Part shown: positions 6,949-14,868 of the stretch, in pieces | Layout of the letters: every line of letters starts with the position of its first letter | Numbering within the stretch: position 1 is the stretch's first letter | Program-made: the position numbers and the translations under genes | Notes under the pieces: generated by a model | Databases searched by the model: none | Told to the model about the DNA's origin: nothing | Seen by the model: only the letters and a program-made list of their open reading frames with translations | Source: HKST-UBA85 sp035654775 | Lineage (GTDB): Bacteria; Bacteroidota; Bacteroidia; Flavobacteriales; Flavobacteriaceae | NCBI GenBank assembly: GCA_035654775.1 | Contig: DASRWB010000045.1 | Span: forward strand, 1 to 29,313 | Direction of reading: 5' to 3' | DNA: 29,313 bases

Positions 6949-8093
6949 CAGTATCCAAAATCTGCTTTTATCGCTTCAGCGCGTTCCAGCATTAAATCTT
7001 TAGTCAACCCTGCTATTTCTTCTAATATAAAAGCCGATTGATAGGTTTTCATGGCTTTTTTAGGCGAACCCGTTTCTTCATAAAACCGTGCCAAATAATA
7101 GCTGCTCAGCAGGGTTTCCGGATAGTTTTTTCGAGCCAGTTTTGACAGGTTTTCGTAGTCTTCGTATTTTTCATTCTTTTCTATGGCTGCAGCTATGGCT
7201 TTAAAATCGTTTACCAGTATTTGCTTTTCTATACCAAAGAGTTCTTTTATGGTTTCATACTTTTCAATAAGATAATCTACCGGCGAACCCTCTAATTTTA
7301 AAATGGTTTCCTGATACTCGTCTTTGCTAATAGGTTGAAACACTAAAAATATAGTTTCCAACGCATTGGGAATGGCGTGTGCCGGCAAGGCATAATGCGA
7401 AGGTTCGTCAAACTCCTGAAATTTATAAAGAAAACGGGTAGGGTCTAAGGCTGATAGGGTTTGGTGTAGCGATAGGGTTTTTTCTCTAATGGAAGGAACA
7501 TCATTTGCAGATGTACACAGGTAGTAAAACAGTTTCTTTTCCATAAGCGGCAAGCGCTCAGAAAGATAAGAAGTAATGTCGGGTGACAAATCGGGACTTA
7601 TAGCCACATAGGCCTGAAATACCGGATTGGACTTTAGCAAATAGTAATTTATAAAATTGGCCGTTTCGCCATGACCTATAATTACTCTGAAGGGTTCCAG
7701 CCTGTATATCTTTTCCAAATACGGGATAAGCTCCATACCTAAAAACTCAAAAAAAGCAGCGCCACTTTCAACAGGTAGTGAATTTTCTTCGGCATACATA
7801 CAATCGTCGTATCTTTTATCAAACTGATTTATCCCTACTACCAATGCATCGGGCATATCTTCCCAATAGGCAAAATAATCTGTATTTCCGGCTACGGGTT
7901 CAAACAAATAATCGCCATCAAGCACCAGAATTAGAGGATATTTGGCTTCCTGATTTTGTGTATAACCTCGCGGAAGTTGAATTTTAAGTTCTCGCGTTTC
8001 GCCTAGTTTTGTCGATTCAATGGTTTCGTAAACCACTTGAGCTTGCAGCGAACCGGCTGCAAACAGGATGATAATAAGAAATTTTTTAAGCAT
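6948..8093 (-). CDS. Exported esterase-like alpha/beta-hydrolase fold protein lacking the nucleophile serine
   Basis: A 381-residue protein with a signal peptide (MLKKFLIIILFAAGSLQA). Residues 30-250 resemble the putative esterase family (esterase D / COG2819 type): YPLILVLDGDY at 52-62, a long hydrolase core, and a late DEPSHYALP segment that could carry the catalytic histidine. The nucleophile elbow, normally GHSxGG, reads GHGETA at 140-145, so Gly142 replaces serine. The reverse-strand codons confirm this reading. The C-terminal 120 residues are helical and look like TPR-type repeats (SSYYLARFYEETGSPKKAMKTYQSAF). It is probably a non-hydrolytic binding protein, or it uses another nucleophile. 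The stop overlaps the radA start by one base, and the flippase-like gene lies 35 bp upstream. Substrate unknown. Confidence 0.75.
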   Translation of the reverse strand: MLKKFLIIILFAAGSLQAQVVYETIESTKLGETRELKIQLPRGYTQNQEAKYPLILVLDGDYLFEPVAGNTDYFAYWEDMPDALVVGINQFDKRYDDCMYAEENSLPVESGAAFFEFLGMELIPYLEKIYRLEPFRVIIGHGETANFINYYLLKSNPVFQAYVAISPDLSPDITSYLSERLPLMEKKLFYYLCTSANDVPSIREKTLSLHQTLSALDPTRFLYKFQEFDEPSHYALPAHAIPNALETIFLVFQPISKDEYQETILKLEGSPVDYLIEKYETIKELFGIEKQILVNDFKAIAAAIEKNEKYEDYENLSKLARKNYPETLLSSYYLARFYEETGSPKKAMKTYQSAFILEEIAGLTKDLMLERAEAIKADFGY

Positions 8094-8128
8094 GTGGAAA
8101 TCCTTTTTAGGTACCGCAAGTTAAAAAT

Positions 8129-9097
8129 TTATTCTATATCGGCGTAAGCTTTTTTGTTGTAGATAGGAAGATAAAGAAAAGAAGCTATTCCGGCTACAAT
8201 AATCATTAGGGTTTGGGAAGACCACATAATCCACCCAAAGGCAAAGCTTGGGGTTTCGGGTATACCAAACAAAGCCAAGGCTGCCATAACTGCCAGCGGA
8301 TAAGCCACCACACCGCCATTGGTAAGCGCAATGGTAAATGTGGCTGCAATGAATGCTACCAGCATCATTCCCAGGGTAATTCCGTTAAGGTCGGGTAACG
8401 CAAAGGTGGCTACATAGAACATCACGATATACATGCCCCAAATAAACAAGGTATGGGCAATAAAAGCCCATTTGTATTTCATCTTGAATATGCTCAACAT
8501 GCCTTCAATCAACCCTTTTAAAAATGATTTTATTTTTGAGGATACAGGGCTTTTACTTCGTTTTAGGTACAGTACAAACAGTAAGAATACAGCCAGCAAA
8601 ACAATACTCAAATAGGTAACCCTTTTAGGTTCTACTGATTGCTTTAAAAGGGTTATAATATATTCAAACTGCAGCATGAGGGTCATAAAAATAATCCCCA
8701 GCATCACCAGCATATCAGCTACGCGTTCAGCCACTATGGTGCCAAAAGCTTTTTCAAAAGGAACCGCTTCATAGTTGCTCACTACAGCAGCACGCAAGAC
8801 TTCTCCGGAACGCGGAATTCCGTAATTGGATAAATAGGCTGCAAAAACAGCCATAATGCTGTTGGGTAATTTTATTTGGTGTCCTAGAGGCTGTAATAAA
8901 TAGTTCCAGCGGTAAGCGCGGGAAATATGGCTTAAAATTCCACAAAAAATGCTTACTGCAATCCAAAAGTAATTGGCCGATTTGAAATAGGGAATCAAGT
9001 CGTTAAAAGGAACTTTTGAAAAGGCATACCAACCAAGAAACAGGGCTAAAAAAATAGGGATAGCCAACTGAAGTCCTTTCCTGGTGTTCGTTTTCAA
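8129..9097 (-). CDS. Lysylphosphatidylglycerol synthase TM region / flippase-like membrane protein
   Basis: A 322-residue inner-membrane protein with about eight hydrophobic helices and few soluble loops. It fits the LPG synthase transmembrane / UPF0104 family (PF03706), whose characterised relatives act as lipid flippase-like domains. The family-typical stretches AYRWNYLLQPLG and NYGIPRSGEVLRAAVV are present at about 62-73 and 91-106. The soluble aminoacyl-transferase domain of MprF is absent, so it does not make lysyl-PG on its own. The start is TTG, 5 bp after the panD stop; no in-frame ATG occurs until about residue 80, beyond the first membrane helices. It belongs to the panC operon. Its lipid substrate is unknown. 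Confidence 0.8.
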   Translation of the reverse strand: MKTNTRKGLQLAIPIFLALFLGWYAFSKVPFNDLIPYFKSANYFWIAVSIFCGILSHISRAYRWNYLLQPLGHQIKLPNSIMAVFAAYLSNYGIPRSGEVLRAAVVSNYEAVPFEKAFGTIVAERVADMLVMLGIIFMTLMLQFEYIITLLKQSVEPKRVTYLSIVLLAVFLLFVLYLKRSKSPVSSKIKSFLKGLIEGMLSIFKMKYKWAFIAHTLFIWGMYIVMFYVATFALPDLNGITLGMMLVAFIAATFTIALTNGGVVAYPLAVMAALALFGIPETPSFAFGWIMWSSQTLMIIVAGIASFLYLPIYNKKAYADIE

Positions 9098-9102
9098 ATG
9101 GT

Positions 9103-9453
9103 TTATTTTAGCAGGTTAGTGGCTTCGTCCGGAAAAACCAGTGAAGGCTTGAAGGTTTTAGCCTGTTCGATATCCATAAACGCGTAGGTAATAAGGATAA
9201 GCGTATCTCCAACGGCTACTTTTCGGGCAGCGGCACCGTTAAGGGTGATTTCGCCACTGTTTCGCGGTCCGGGAATGACGTAGGTTTCCAAACGTTCTCC
9301 GTTATCGTTGTTCACAATTTGCACCTTTTCACCTTGAATAATATTAGCGGCATCCATAAGATCTTCGTCTATGGTAATACTGCCTATATAGTTTAGGTCA
9401 GCTCCGGTACATTTAACACGGTGAATCTTAGATTTTACAACTTGAATTTGCAT
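9103..9453 (-). CDS. panD: Aspartate 1-decarboxylase
   Basis: Makes beta-alanine from L-aspartate for pantothenate synthesis. The enzyme is a pyruvoyl-dependent, self-cleaving protein. The 116-residue proenzyme has the cleavage site YIGSI with Gly24-Ser25, where Ser25 becomes the pyruvoyl group. The residues known from the E. coli enzyme are also in place: K9, H11, Y22, R54, T57, Y58 and N72. It lies 13 bp after panC, which uses its product directly, so cotranscription is near certain. Self-cleavage in E. coli is helped by PanM. No panM is in view, and whether this enzyme needs a maturation factor is unknown. Confidence 0.97.
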   Translation of the reverse strand: MQIQVVKSKIHRVKCTGADLNYIGSITIDEDLMDAANIIQGEKVQIVNNDNGERLETYVIPGPRNSGEITLNGAAARKVAVGDTLILITYAFMDIEQAKTFKPSLVFPDEATNLLK

Positions 9454-9466
9454 AGGGCAAAGGTAA

Positions 9467-10315
9467 TTAATTTAATGCGATATTATCAATCAATCTTACT
9501 TCTCCGGCATAAACCGCTATAAACGCGCGATAGGTCCCTTTTTGCGTTTTTCGTTTCAGGGGTTTAAGCGTATGGCTGTGGGCTATGATAAAGTATTCCA
9601 GTTTCAACAAGTTATGGTTTTTAAATTGATGTTCCACCCATCGGGTTACGTAGTTAGCACTTTTTGTGCCAAACTTTTTTTTGGCTTCTACAAGTGTTTT
9701 ATAGATAAATGGAGAAGCTTTTCTTTGTGCAGCTGTCAAACGGGTATTTCTAGAGCTCATGGCCAGTCCGTCTTTCTCTCGTAAAATAGGACAGCCTACT
9801 ATCTGTACCGGCAGGTTATGGCTTGAAACCATTTTTTTTACAATAAGCAGTTGCTGGTAATCTTTCTCTCCGAAATAGGCACGAGTGGGCTGGATAATTT
9901 CGAACAAACGCTTAACTATGGTTCCTACACCGTCAAAATGACCAACTCTGAATTTTCCTTCCATTTCATGCTCAAGCCCGTCAAAGGTAAACGCTTCTGC
10001 TTTTACCTTTTTTTCATAAACATCGTTGACCGGCGGTGCATAAACTAAAATGTTTTCGCTTACAGTTTTTAAAAGGGCTACATCCTCTTCCAGCATTCGG
10101 GGATACTTGTCTAAATCGGCGGCATTGTCAAACTGGGTAGGGTTTACAAAAACACTCACTACCACAAGCCGGTTTTCTTTTAACGCTTTTTTTACTAAAG
10201 ATAAATGTCCCTGATGCAAAGCGCCCATGGTAGGCACAAACCCAATAGTGGCTTTTTTTTCCACAAAAGGAGCCAGCTGGTTTTTTAACAGCTCTTTGCT
10301 TACCAAAACTTTCAT
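9467..10315 (-). CDS. panC: Pantothenate synthetase (pantoate--beta-alanine ligase)
   Basis: Joins pantoate and beta-alanine with ATP hydrolysis to AMP, giving pantothenate, the CoA precursor. The 282-residue length is normal. Motifs are complete: PTMGALHQGH at 28-37 with the HxGH nucleotide-binding signature, VFVNPTQF at 55-62, GEKDYQQL at 149-156, and KDGLAMSSRN at 181-190, where the KMSKS-like lysine/serine pair lies. It is the first gene of the five-gene leftward operon panC-panD-flippase-esterase-radA. A minus-strand TAAGTTTG box stands 23 bases from the ATG. panB is not in the window. Confidence 0.97.
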   Translation of the reverse strand: MKVLVSKELLKNQLAPFVEKKATIGFVPTMGALHQGHLSLVKKALKENRLVVVSVFVNPTQFDNAADLDKYPRMLEEDVALLKTVSENILVYAPPVNDVYEKKVKAEAFTFDGLEHEMEGKFRVGHFDGVGTIVKRLFEIIQPTRAYFGEKDYQQLLIVKKMVSSHNLPVQIVGCPILREKDGLAMSSRNTRLTAAQRKASPFIYKTLVEAKKKFGTKSANYVTRWVEHQFKNHNLLKLEYFIIAHSHTLKPLKRKTQKGTYRAFIAVYAGEVRLIDNIALN

Positions 10316-10338
10316 CTTTAATAAAAAATTAACGCGTG

Positions 10339-10346
10339 CAAACTTA
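10339..10346 (-). promoter_or_regulatory. Putative promoter -7 box for the panC operon
   Basis: The minus strand reads TAAGTTTG, a match to the Bacteroidota TAnnTTTG consensus, 23 bases upstream of the panC ATG. No clear -33 TTG is seen at the usual 17-23 bp spacing. The divergent glgA-like promoter is 32 bp away, so the two units share a compact control region. Confidence 0.5.
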
Positions 10347-10377
10347 AGATTTTACAATCAATTCGCATAAATTTTTG

Positions 10378-10385
10378 TACTTTTG
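10378..10385 (+). promoter_or_regulatory. Putative promoter -7 box for the glgA-like operon
   Basis: TACTTTTG matches TAnnTTTG. It lies 40 bases before the ATG at 10426. An in-frame TTG at 10375 would be upstream of the predicted transcript start, which supports 10426 as the real start. Confidence 0.5.
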
Positions 10386-10425
10386 CGTGTTTTTTATTCT
10401 GAAAATTGAAAAGACAAGCAGCTTT

Positions 10426-11235
10426 ATGAAAGATAAGAGGATATTGTATGTGTCATCTGAAGTAGTGCCTTATTTACCCGAAACCGAAATTTCTTCTATG
10501 TCATTTGAGGCACCAAGAATGGTAAACCAGCAAGGAGGACAAATACGAATCTTTATGCCGAGATATGGAAATATCAACGAACGCAGACATCAATTGCACG
10601 AAGTTATTAGACTTTCTGGTATAAATTTAGTGATTAACGATTTAGATATGCCCTTGATTATTAAAGTGGCCTCTATCCCGAAAGAACGTATTCAGGTATA
10701 TTTTATTGACAATGACGATTACTTTAAACGAAAAGCAACTTTGACTGATGAAGACGGTATCCTGTTCCCGGATAATGACGAGCGTGCTATTTTCTTCGCC
10801 AAAGGCGTAATTGAAACTGTAAAAAAATTAAACTGGTCGCCGGACATTATTCACGTACACGGCTGGCTGGCTTCGTTACTGCCGCTATACCTTCGACAGT
10901 ACTATAAAGACGAACCCCTTTTTAACGAAAGTAAAATAGTTACCTCTGTATACAATCAAAGTTTTGACGGCGCGTTAAATAAAGAAATGAGCAATAAAAT
11001 AAAGTTTGACAATATTGACCCGCAAGCTATCAAAGATTTGGAAAACCCAACCTACATAAACCTAATGAAAGTGGCTATAAACTTTTCTGATGCACTTATT
11101 GTAGGCTCCGAAACCATACCGGAAGAATTAAAAGCACATCTTAAAACTATTGAAAAACCTGTACTCGACTATAAAAACAAAGACGAGTTTGAAGCAGCTT
11201 ATACTGAGTTTTGCAACACCAAAGTATTAAGCTAA
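10426..11235 (+). CDS. GlgA-like protein: glycogen/starch synthase N-terminal (GT5) domain only
   Basis: A 269-residue protein matching only the N-terminal Rossmann domain of glycogen synthase: RILYVSSEVVPY at the start, MPRYGNI at 44-50, and DIIHVHGWLASLLPLYL at 140-156 (the HxHDW-like element). Two things needed for synthesis are missing. The ADP-glucose-binding KTGGL loop after VPY is replaced by PETEISSM (18-25), and the entire C-terminal GT-B domain (about 200 residues) is absent. The reading frame ends normally, without a visible frameshift, and another gene starts 11 bp later. It is therefore probably a genuine stand-alone domain. It heads glgA-like > DUF4270 > glmS, which hints at a link to sugar supply or envelope building. 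A catalytic role in glycogen synthesis is unlikely. Confidence 0.75.
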   Translation: MKDKRILYVSSEVVPYLPETEISSMSFEAPRMVNQQGGQIRIFMPRYGNINERRHQLHEVIRLSGINLVINDLDMPLIIKVASIPKERIQVYFIDNDDYFKRKATLTDEDGILFPDNDERAIFFAKGVIETVKKLNWSPDIIHVHGWLASLLPLYLRQYYKDEPLFNESKIVTSVYNQSFDGALNKEMSNKIKFDNIDPQAIKDLENPTYINLMKVAINFSDALIVGSETIPEELKAHLKTIEKPVLDYKNKDEFEAAYTEFCNTKVLS

Positions 11236-11246
11236 CGTATTTTACC

Positions 11247-12869
11247 ATGAAAAACACCTTTTTAAAATTTAGTGTCGCCTGTTTAGCAATCCTAACCTTT
11301 GTAGCCTGTGACAAGGACTACAACACCTTAGGCGCCGATATTTTAACTGACCAAGGCTTCACAACCAGTAGCTATAAGTTTCCTGCACTTGCCTATTCCA
11401 AAAAACTCAACCCGGTAAGAAGCAGCAACATAAACTCTGCTCTACTGGGCGTATACAAAGATCCGGTTTACGGCTTAACCACTTCACATATTGTCACACA
11501 GGTTACTCCGGCTTCGTTTAACCCGAATTTTGGCACCGAACCTGTTTTAGACTCAGTAGTACTGAATGTACCCTATTTTTCAACCAAAACCGGAGAAACG
11601 GATGAAAACGGAAACAGCCTTTATAAACTGGATTCACTTTTTGGAAGCAACCCCATCAAGCTGTCTATCTACCAAAACACATACTTTTTAAGAGATTTAG
11701 ACCCAACCACAAACCTGGAAGAAGTTCAACTGTATTATTCAAACGCAAACCAAACCATAAACTTCAATAATTTTACCGGCCAGTTGTTTTACGAAAATGA
11801 AGAGTTTTACCCCAGCAGTAAAGAAATTCTGATTTTAGAAGAAGACGAAGAAACCGGCGAAGAAGAAGTAGTAGAACGCAAGCAACCCGCACTAAGAGTA
11901 AACCTTGCCGAAACCGATGCCCTAAAAACCTTCTGGGAAAATCTGTTCTTTGGAAATCAAGACAATCCTGAGCTAAGCAATGCCAATCTGTTTAAAGAGT
12001 TCTTTAGAGGATTGTATTTTAAAACCGAAGCTTTAAATGATGATGGGCACATGCTGATGCTAAATTTCACAAACTCCGGAGCAAACTTTACGGTTTATTA
12101 CCATACCGTAACAACCCTTACAGATGAAGACGGCAACGAAACCGAACAAATAAACACCTATGAGTACCCTGTAAATCTGGTTGGAAACAAAGTAAACCTT
12201 ATTGAAAACAATTTTAACTTCACCTTGCCTGACGGTGACGAAACTTTAGGAGACGAAACCCTTTACCTAAAAGGAACCGAAGGTTCCATGGCTGTTGTAA
12301 AACTGTTTGACGGTACCTATATCGACACAGAAGGCGTAGAACATGAAGCATACGAATATTTTACAAACGCCTTTAAAAACAGCGACGGTTCACCCAAAAA
12401 ACTGGTCAACGAAGCCAATCTGATTTTTTATGTAAATCAAAATATAGTAAACGGTCAAGAACCGGAAAGAGTCATGCTATATGATTTAAAAAATAACATT
12501 CCTGTAGCAGATTATTATTTCGATTTACAAAATGTAAATGATCCCAATAACTCAAAGCTCAATTTTTCAAGACCTCTAGAACGCGATGAAGATGAAAATG
12601 GCATTCGATACAAACTTCGAATAACAGAACACATAAACAACATTCTACTCAGAGACTCTACAAATGTAGATTTAGGTCTTGTCGTTTCAACCAACATTAA
12701 TGTGATTGACCGACTCAAAATTGCAGACAGCGACCAAGAGCCTGTTACCACTGTTCCCTTGTGTCAGTTTCTGTCTCCTCGCGGAACGGTATTGTACGGT
12801 AACACATCCAATGTTCCCGAAGACAAACGCATTGCATTTGAAATCTTTTTCTCAGAACCCAAAGAATAA
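11247..12869 (+). CDS. DUF4270 family lipoprotein
   Basis: A 540-residue exported lipoprotein. The N-terminus is a signal peptide with lipobox FVAC followed by DKDYNTLGADIL, the typical opening of DUF4270 proteins. The Asp directly after the lipid-modified Cys has no established sorting meaning in Bacteroidota as far as I know. The body is beta-rich and acidic, with an EEDEETGEEEV stretch near residue 200. No enzymatic motif is seen. An upstream in-frame TTG at 11211 lies inside the preceding gene. The ATG at 11247 is preferred because it places the signal peptide at the N-terminus. The family is widespread in Flavobacteriaceae; its function is unknown to me. It is 11 bp after the glgA-like gene and 6 bp before glmS, so it is almost surely in an operon with both. 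Confidence 0.82.
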   Translation: MKNTFLKFSVACLAILTFVACDKDYNTLGADILTDQGFTTSSYKFPALAYSKKLNPVRSSNINSALLGVYKDPVYGLTTSHIVTQVTPASFNPNFGTEPVLDSVVLNVPYFSTKTGETDENGNSLYKLDSLFGSNPIKLSIYQNTYFLRDLDPTTNLEEVQLYYSNANQTINFNNFTGQLFYENEEFYPSSKEILILEEDEETGEEEVVERKQPALRVNLAETDALKTFWENLFFGNQDNPELSNANLFKEFFRGLYFKTEALNDDGHMLMLNFTNSGANFTVYYHTVTTLTDEDGNETEQINTYEYPVNLVGNKVNLIENNFNFTLPDGDETLGDETLYLKGTEGSMAVVKLFDGTYIDTEGVEHEAYEYFTNAFKNSDGSPKKLVNEANLIFYVNQNIVNGQEPERVMLYDLKNNIPVADYYFDLQNVNDPNNSKLNFSRPLERDEDENGIRYKLRITEHINNILLRDSTNVDLGLVVSTNINVIDRLKIADSDQEPVTTVPLCQFLSPRGTVLYGNTSNVPEDKRIAFEIFFSEPKE

Positions 12870-12875
12870 AAACAT

Positions 12876-14723
12876 ATGTGTGGCATTGTTGGATATATAG
12901 GACACCGTGAAGCATACCCTATCATTATTGAAGGTTTAAAACGACTGGAATACCGCGGTTACGATAGTGCCGGCATTGCCTTGTTTGACGGCTCAGACCT
13001 TAAAGTGTGCAAAACCAAAGGAAAAGTAAGCGATTTGGAAAACAAAATTGCCACTCAAATCACTACTACAGGAAATCTGGGCATTGGCCATACCCGCTGG
13101 GCTACACACGGCGTACCTAACGATGTGAATGCACATCCGCACTATTCAAACTCCGGAAACCTTGTAATTATCCACAACGGTATTATTGAAAACTACGACT
13201 CCATAAAAAAAGAACTTCTCAACAGAGGCTACACTTTTACCTCAGACACCGATACCGAAGTACTGGTGAATTTAATTGAAGACGTAAAAATCAAAGAAAA
13301 TGTAAAACTGGGCAAAGCTGTTCAGGTGGCTCTAAACCAGGTAGTAGGCGCTTATTCCATAGCTGTTTTTGACAAAAACAAACCCAACGAAATTGTCATC
13401 GCACGACTGGGAAGTCCACTGGCCGTCGGTATTGGGGATAACGAATTTTTCATAGCCAGCGATGCTTCACCTTTTATAGAATATACCAAAAATGCCATTT
13501 ACCTGGAAGATGAAGAAATGGCCATTATCCGACTGGACAAAGAAGTAAAAATCAGAAAAATAAAAGATGATTCACTGGTAGACCCTTACATTCAGGAACT
13601 TCAAATGAATCTGGAGCAAATAGAAAAAGGCGGTTATGACCACTTTATGCTAAAAGAAATATTTGAACAACCCAGAGCCATTCTTGATACCTTCAGAGGA
13701 AGATTAAAATCCAGTGAAGGCCTTATAAAAATGTCCGGTGTAGAGGACAATATGAAGAAATTTCTCAATGCCGACCGTATTATTATAGTAGCTTGCGGAA
13801 CATCCTGGCATGCCGGTTTGGTTGCTGAATATATTTTTGAAGATCTGGCACGCATTCCCGTGGAAGTAGAATATGCTTCAGAATTCAGGTACAGAAACCC
13901 TGTAATTTCAGAAAAAGATCTGGTTATAGCCATTTCACAATCCGGTGAAACGGCCGATACACTAGCCGCTATAAAGCTTGCCAAATCTAAAGGAGCTTTT
14001 GTTTTTGGCGTGTGCAATGTTGTAGGGTCTTCTATCGCACGTGAAACTCATGCCGGCGCCTATACCCATGCTGGTCCTGAAATTGGCGTAGCCTCAACCA
14101 AAGCCTTTACTACTCAAATCACGGTGCTTTCATTAATGGCACTTCGCCTGGCACGAGCAAAAGGTACCATTTCAAGTTCAGATTACAGACACTATTTAAT
14201 AGAGCTGGAACTTATTCCACAAAAAGTAGAAGCCGCCTTACAAACAGACTCCTTGGTAAAAGAAATCTCTAAAATCTATAAAAACACACGTAATTTTCTC
14301 TACTTAGGAAGAGGATACAACTTTCCCGTGGCTTTGGAAGGAGCTCTTAAACTAAAAGAAATATCCTACATACACGCCGAAGGGTATCCCGCTGCCGAAA
14401 TGAAACACGGCCCAATTGCACTGATTGACGAAAATATGCCCGTAGTTGTTATCGCCACCAAAAAGGGACACTACGACAAAATAGTGAGCAACATTCAGGA
14501 AATTAAATCTCGTAAAGGAAAAATTATAGGCATCGTAACCCAAGGCGATCAGCACGTGAAAGAACTCGCAGATCACGTAATAGAAGTTCCGGAAACACTT
14601 GAACCTTTATCACCGTTGCTTACCACTATTCCGCTTCAGCTTTTGTCCTATCATATTGCAGTGATGCTGAATAAGAATGTAGATCAACCGCGTAATTTAG
14701 CCAAATCGGTTACCGTAGAATAA
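12876..14723 (+). CDS. glmS: Glutamine--fructose-6-phosphate aminotransferase (isomerizing)
   Basis: Makes glucosamine-6-phosphate from fructose-6-phosphate and glutamine, the first step to UDP-GlcNAc for peptidoglycan and LPS. All parts of the 615-residue enzyme are present. Cys2 (MCGIVGYIG) is the N-terminal amidotransferase nucleophile, exposed after Met removal. RRLEYRGYDS-like and HTRWATHG motifs follow. Two SIS domains come next, with ACGTSWHAG, SQSGETADT, GVASTKAFTTQ, EGYPAAEMKHGPIALI and the C-terminal KSVTVE signature. The gap to DUF4270 is only 6 bp, so there is no room for a glmS ribozyme. Control must come from the upstream promoter or elsewhere. A ten-T run 13 bases after the stop may aid termination, but no stem precedes it. 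Confidence 0.97.
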   Translation: MCGIVGYIGHREAYPIIIEGLKRLEYRGYDSAGIALFDGSDLKVCKTKGKVSDLENKIATQITTTGNLGIGHTRWATHGVPNDVNAHPHYSNSGNLVIIHNGIIENYDSIKKELLNRGYTFTSDTDTEVLVNLIEDVKIKENVKLGKAVQVALNQVVGAYSIAVFDKNKPNEIVIARLGSPLAVGIGDNEFFIASDASPFIEYTKNAIYLEDEEMAIIRLDKEVKIRKIKDDSLVDPYIQELQMNLEQIEKGGYDHFMLKEIFEQPRAILDTFRGRLKSSEGLIKMSGVEDNMKKFLNADRIIIVACGTSWHAGLVAEYIFEDLARIPVEVEYASEFRYRNPVISEKDLVIAISQSGETADTLAAIKLAKSKGAFVFGVCNVVGSSIARETHAGAYTHAGPEIGVASTKAFTTQITVLSLMALRLARAKGTISSSDYRHYLIELELIPQKVEAALQTDSLVKEISKIYKNTRNFLYLGRGYNFPVALEGALKLKEISYIHAEGYPAAEMKHGPIALIDENMPVVVIATKKGHYDKIVSNIQEIKSRKGKIIGIVTQGDQHVKELADHVIEVPETLEPLSPLLTTIPLQLLSYHIAVMLNKNVDQPRNLAKSVTVE

Positions 14724-14785
14724 TCCGATGCTGCCTTTTTTTTTTAACTTATTAATATTCTGAAACTTACTCTTCAAGTAACTGC

Positions 14786-14797
14786 TATGCATGCATA
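14786..14797. promoter_or_regulatory. 12-bp perfect palindrome upstream of the TonB receptor gene
   Basis: TATGCATGCATA is its own reverse complement. It lies 72 bp before the receptor ATG in the only noncoding stretch between glmS and that gene. It could be an operator half-site pair, but there is no second copy nearby. No exact TAnnTTTG box was found in this spacer. Confidence 0.3.
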
Positions 14798-14868
14798 ATT
14801 TTAGCAAAAAATAAATTATTATTAGCAGATATTACCTATATTGCTTTACTATATTAACTAAACTAAAT

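Noticed and set aside
12870..12875. Possible glmS ribozyme before glmS
   Set aside because: Only 6 bp separate glmS from the preceding gene, so the roughly 150-nt ribozyme cannot fit without lying inside the DUF4270 coding region, where no such structure was recognised.
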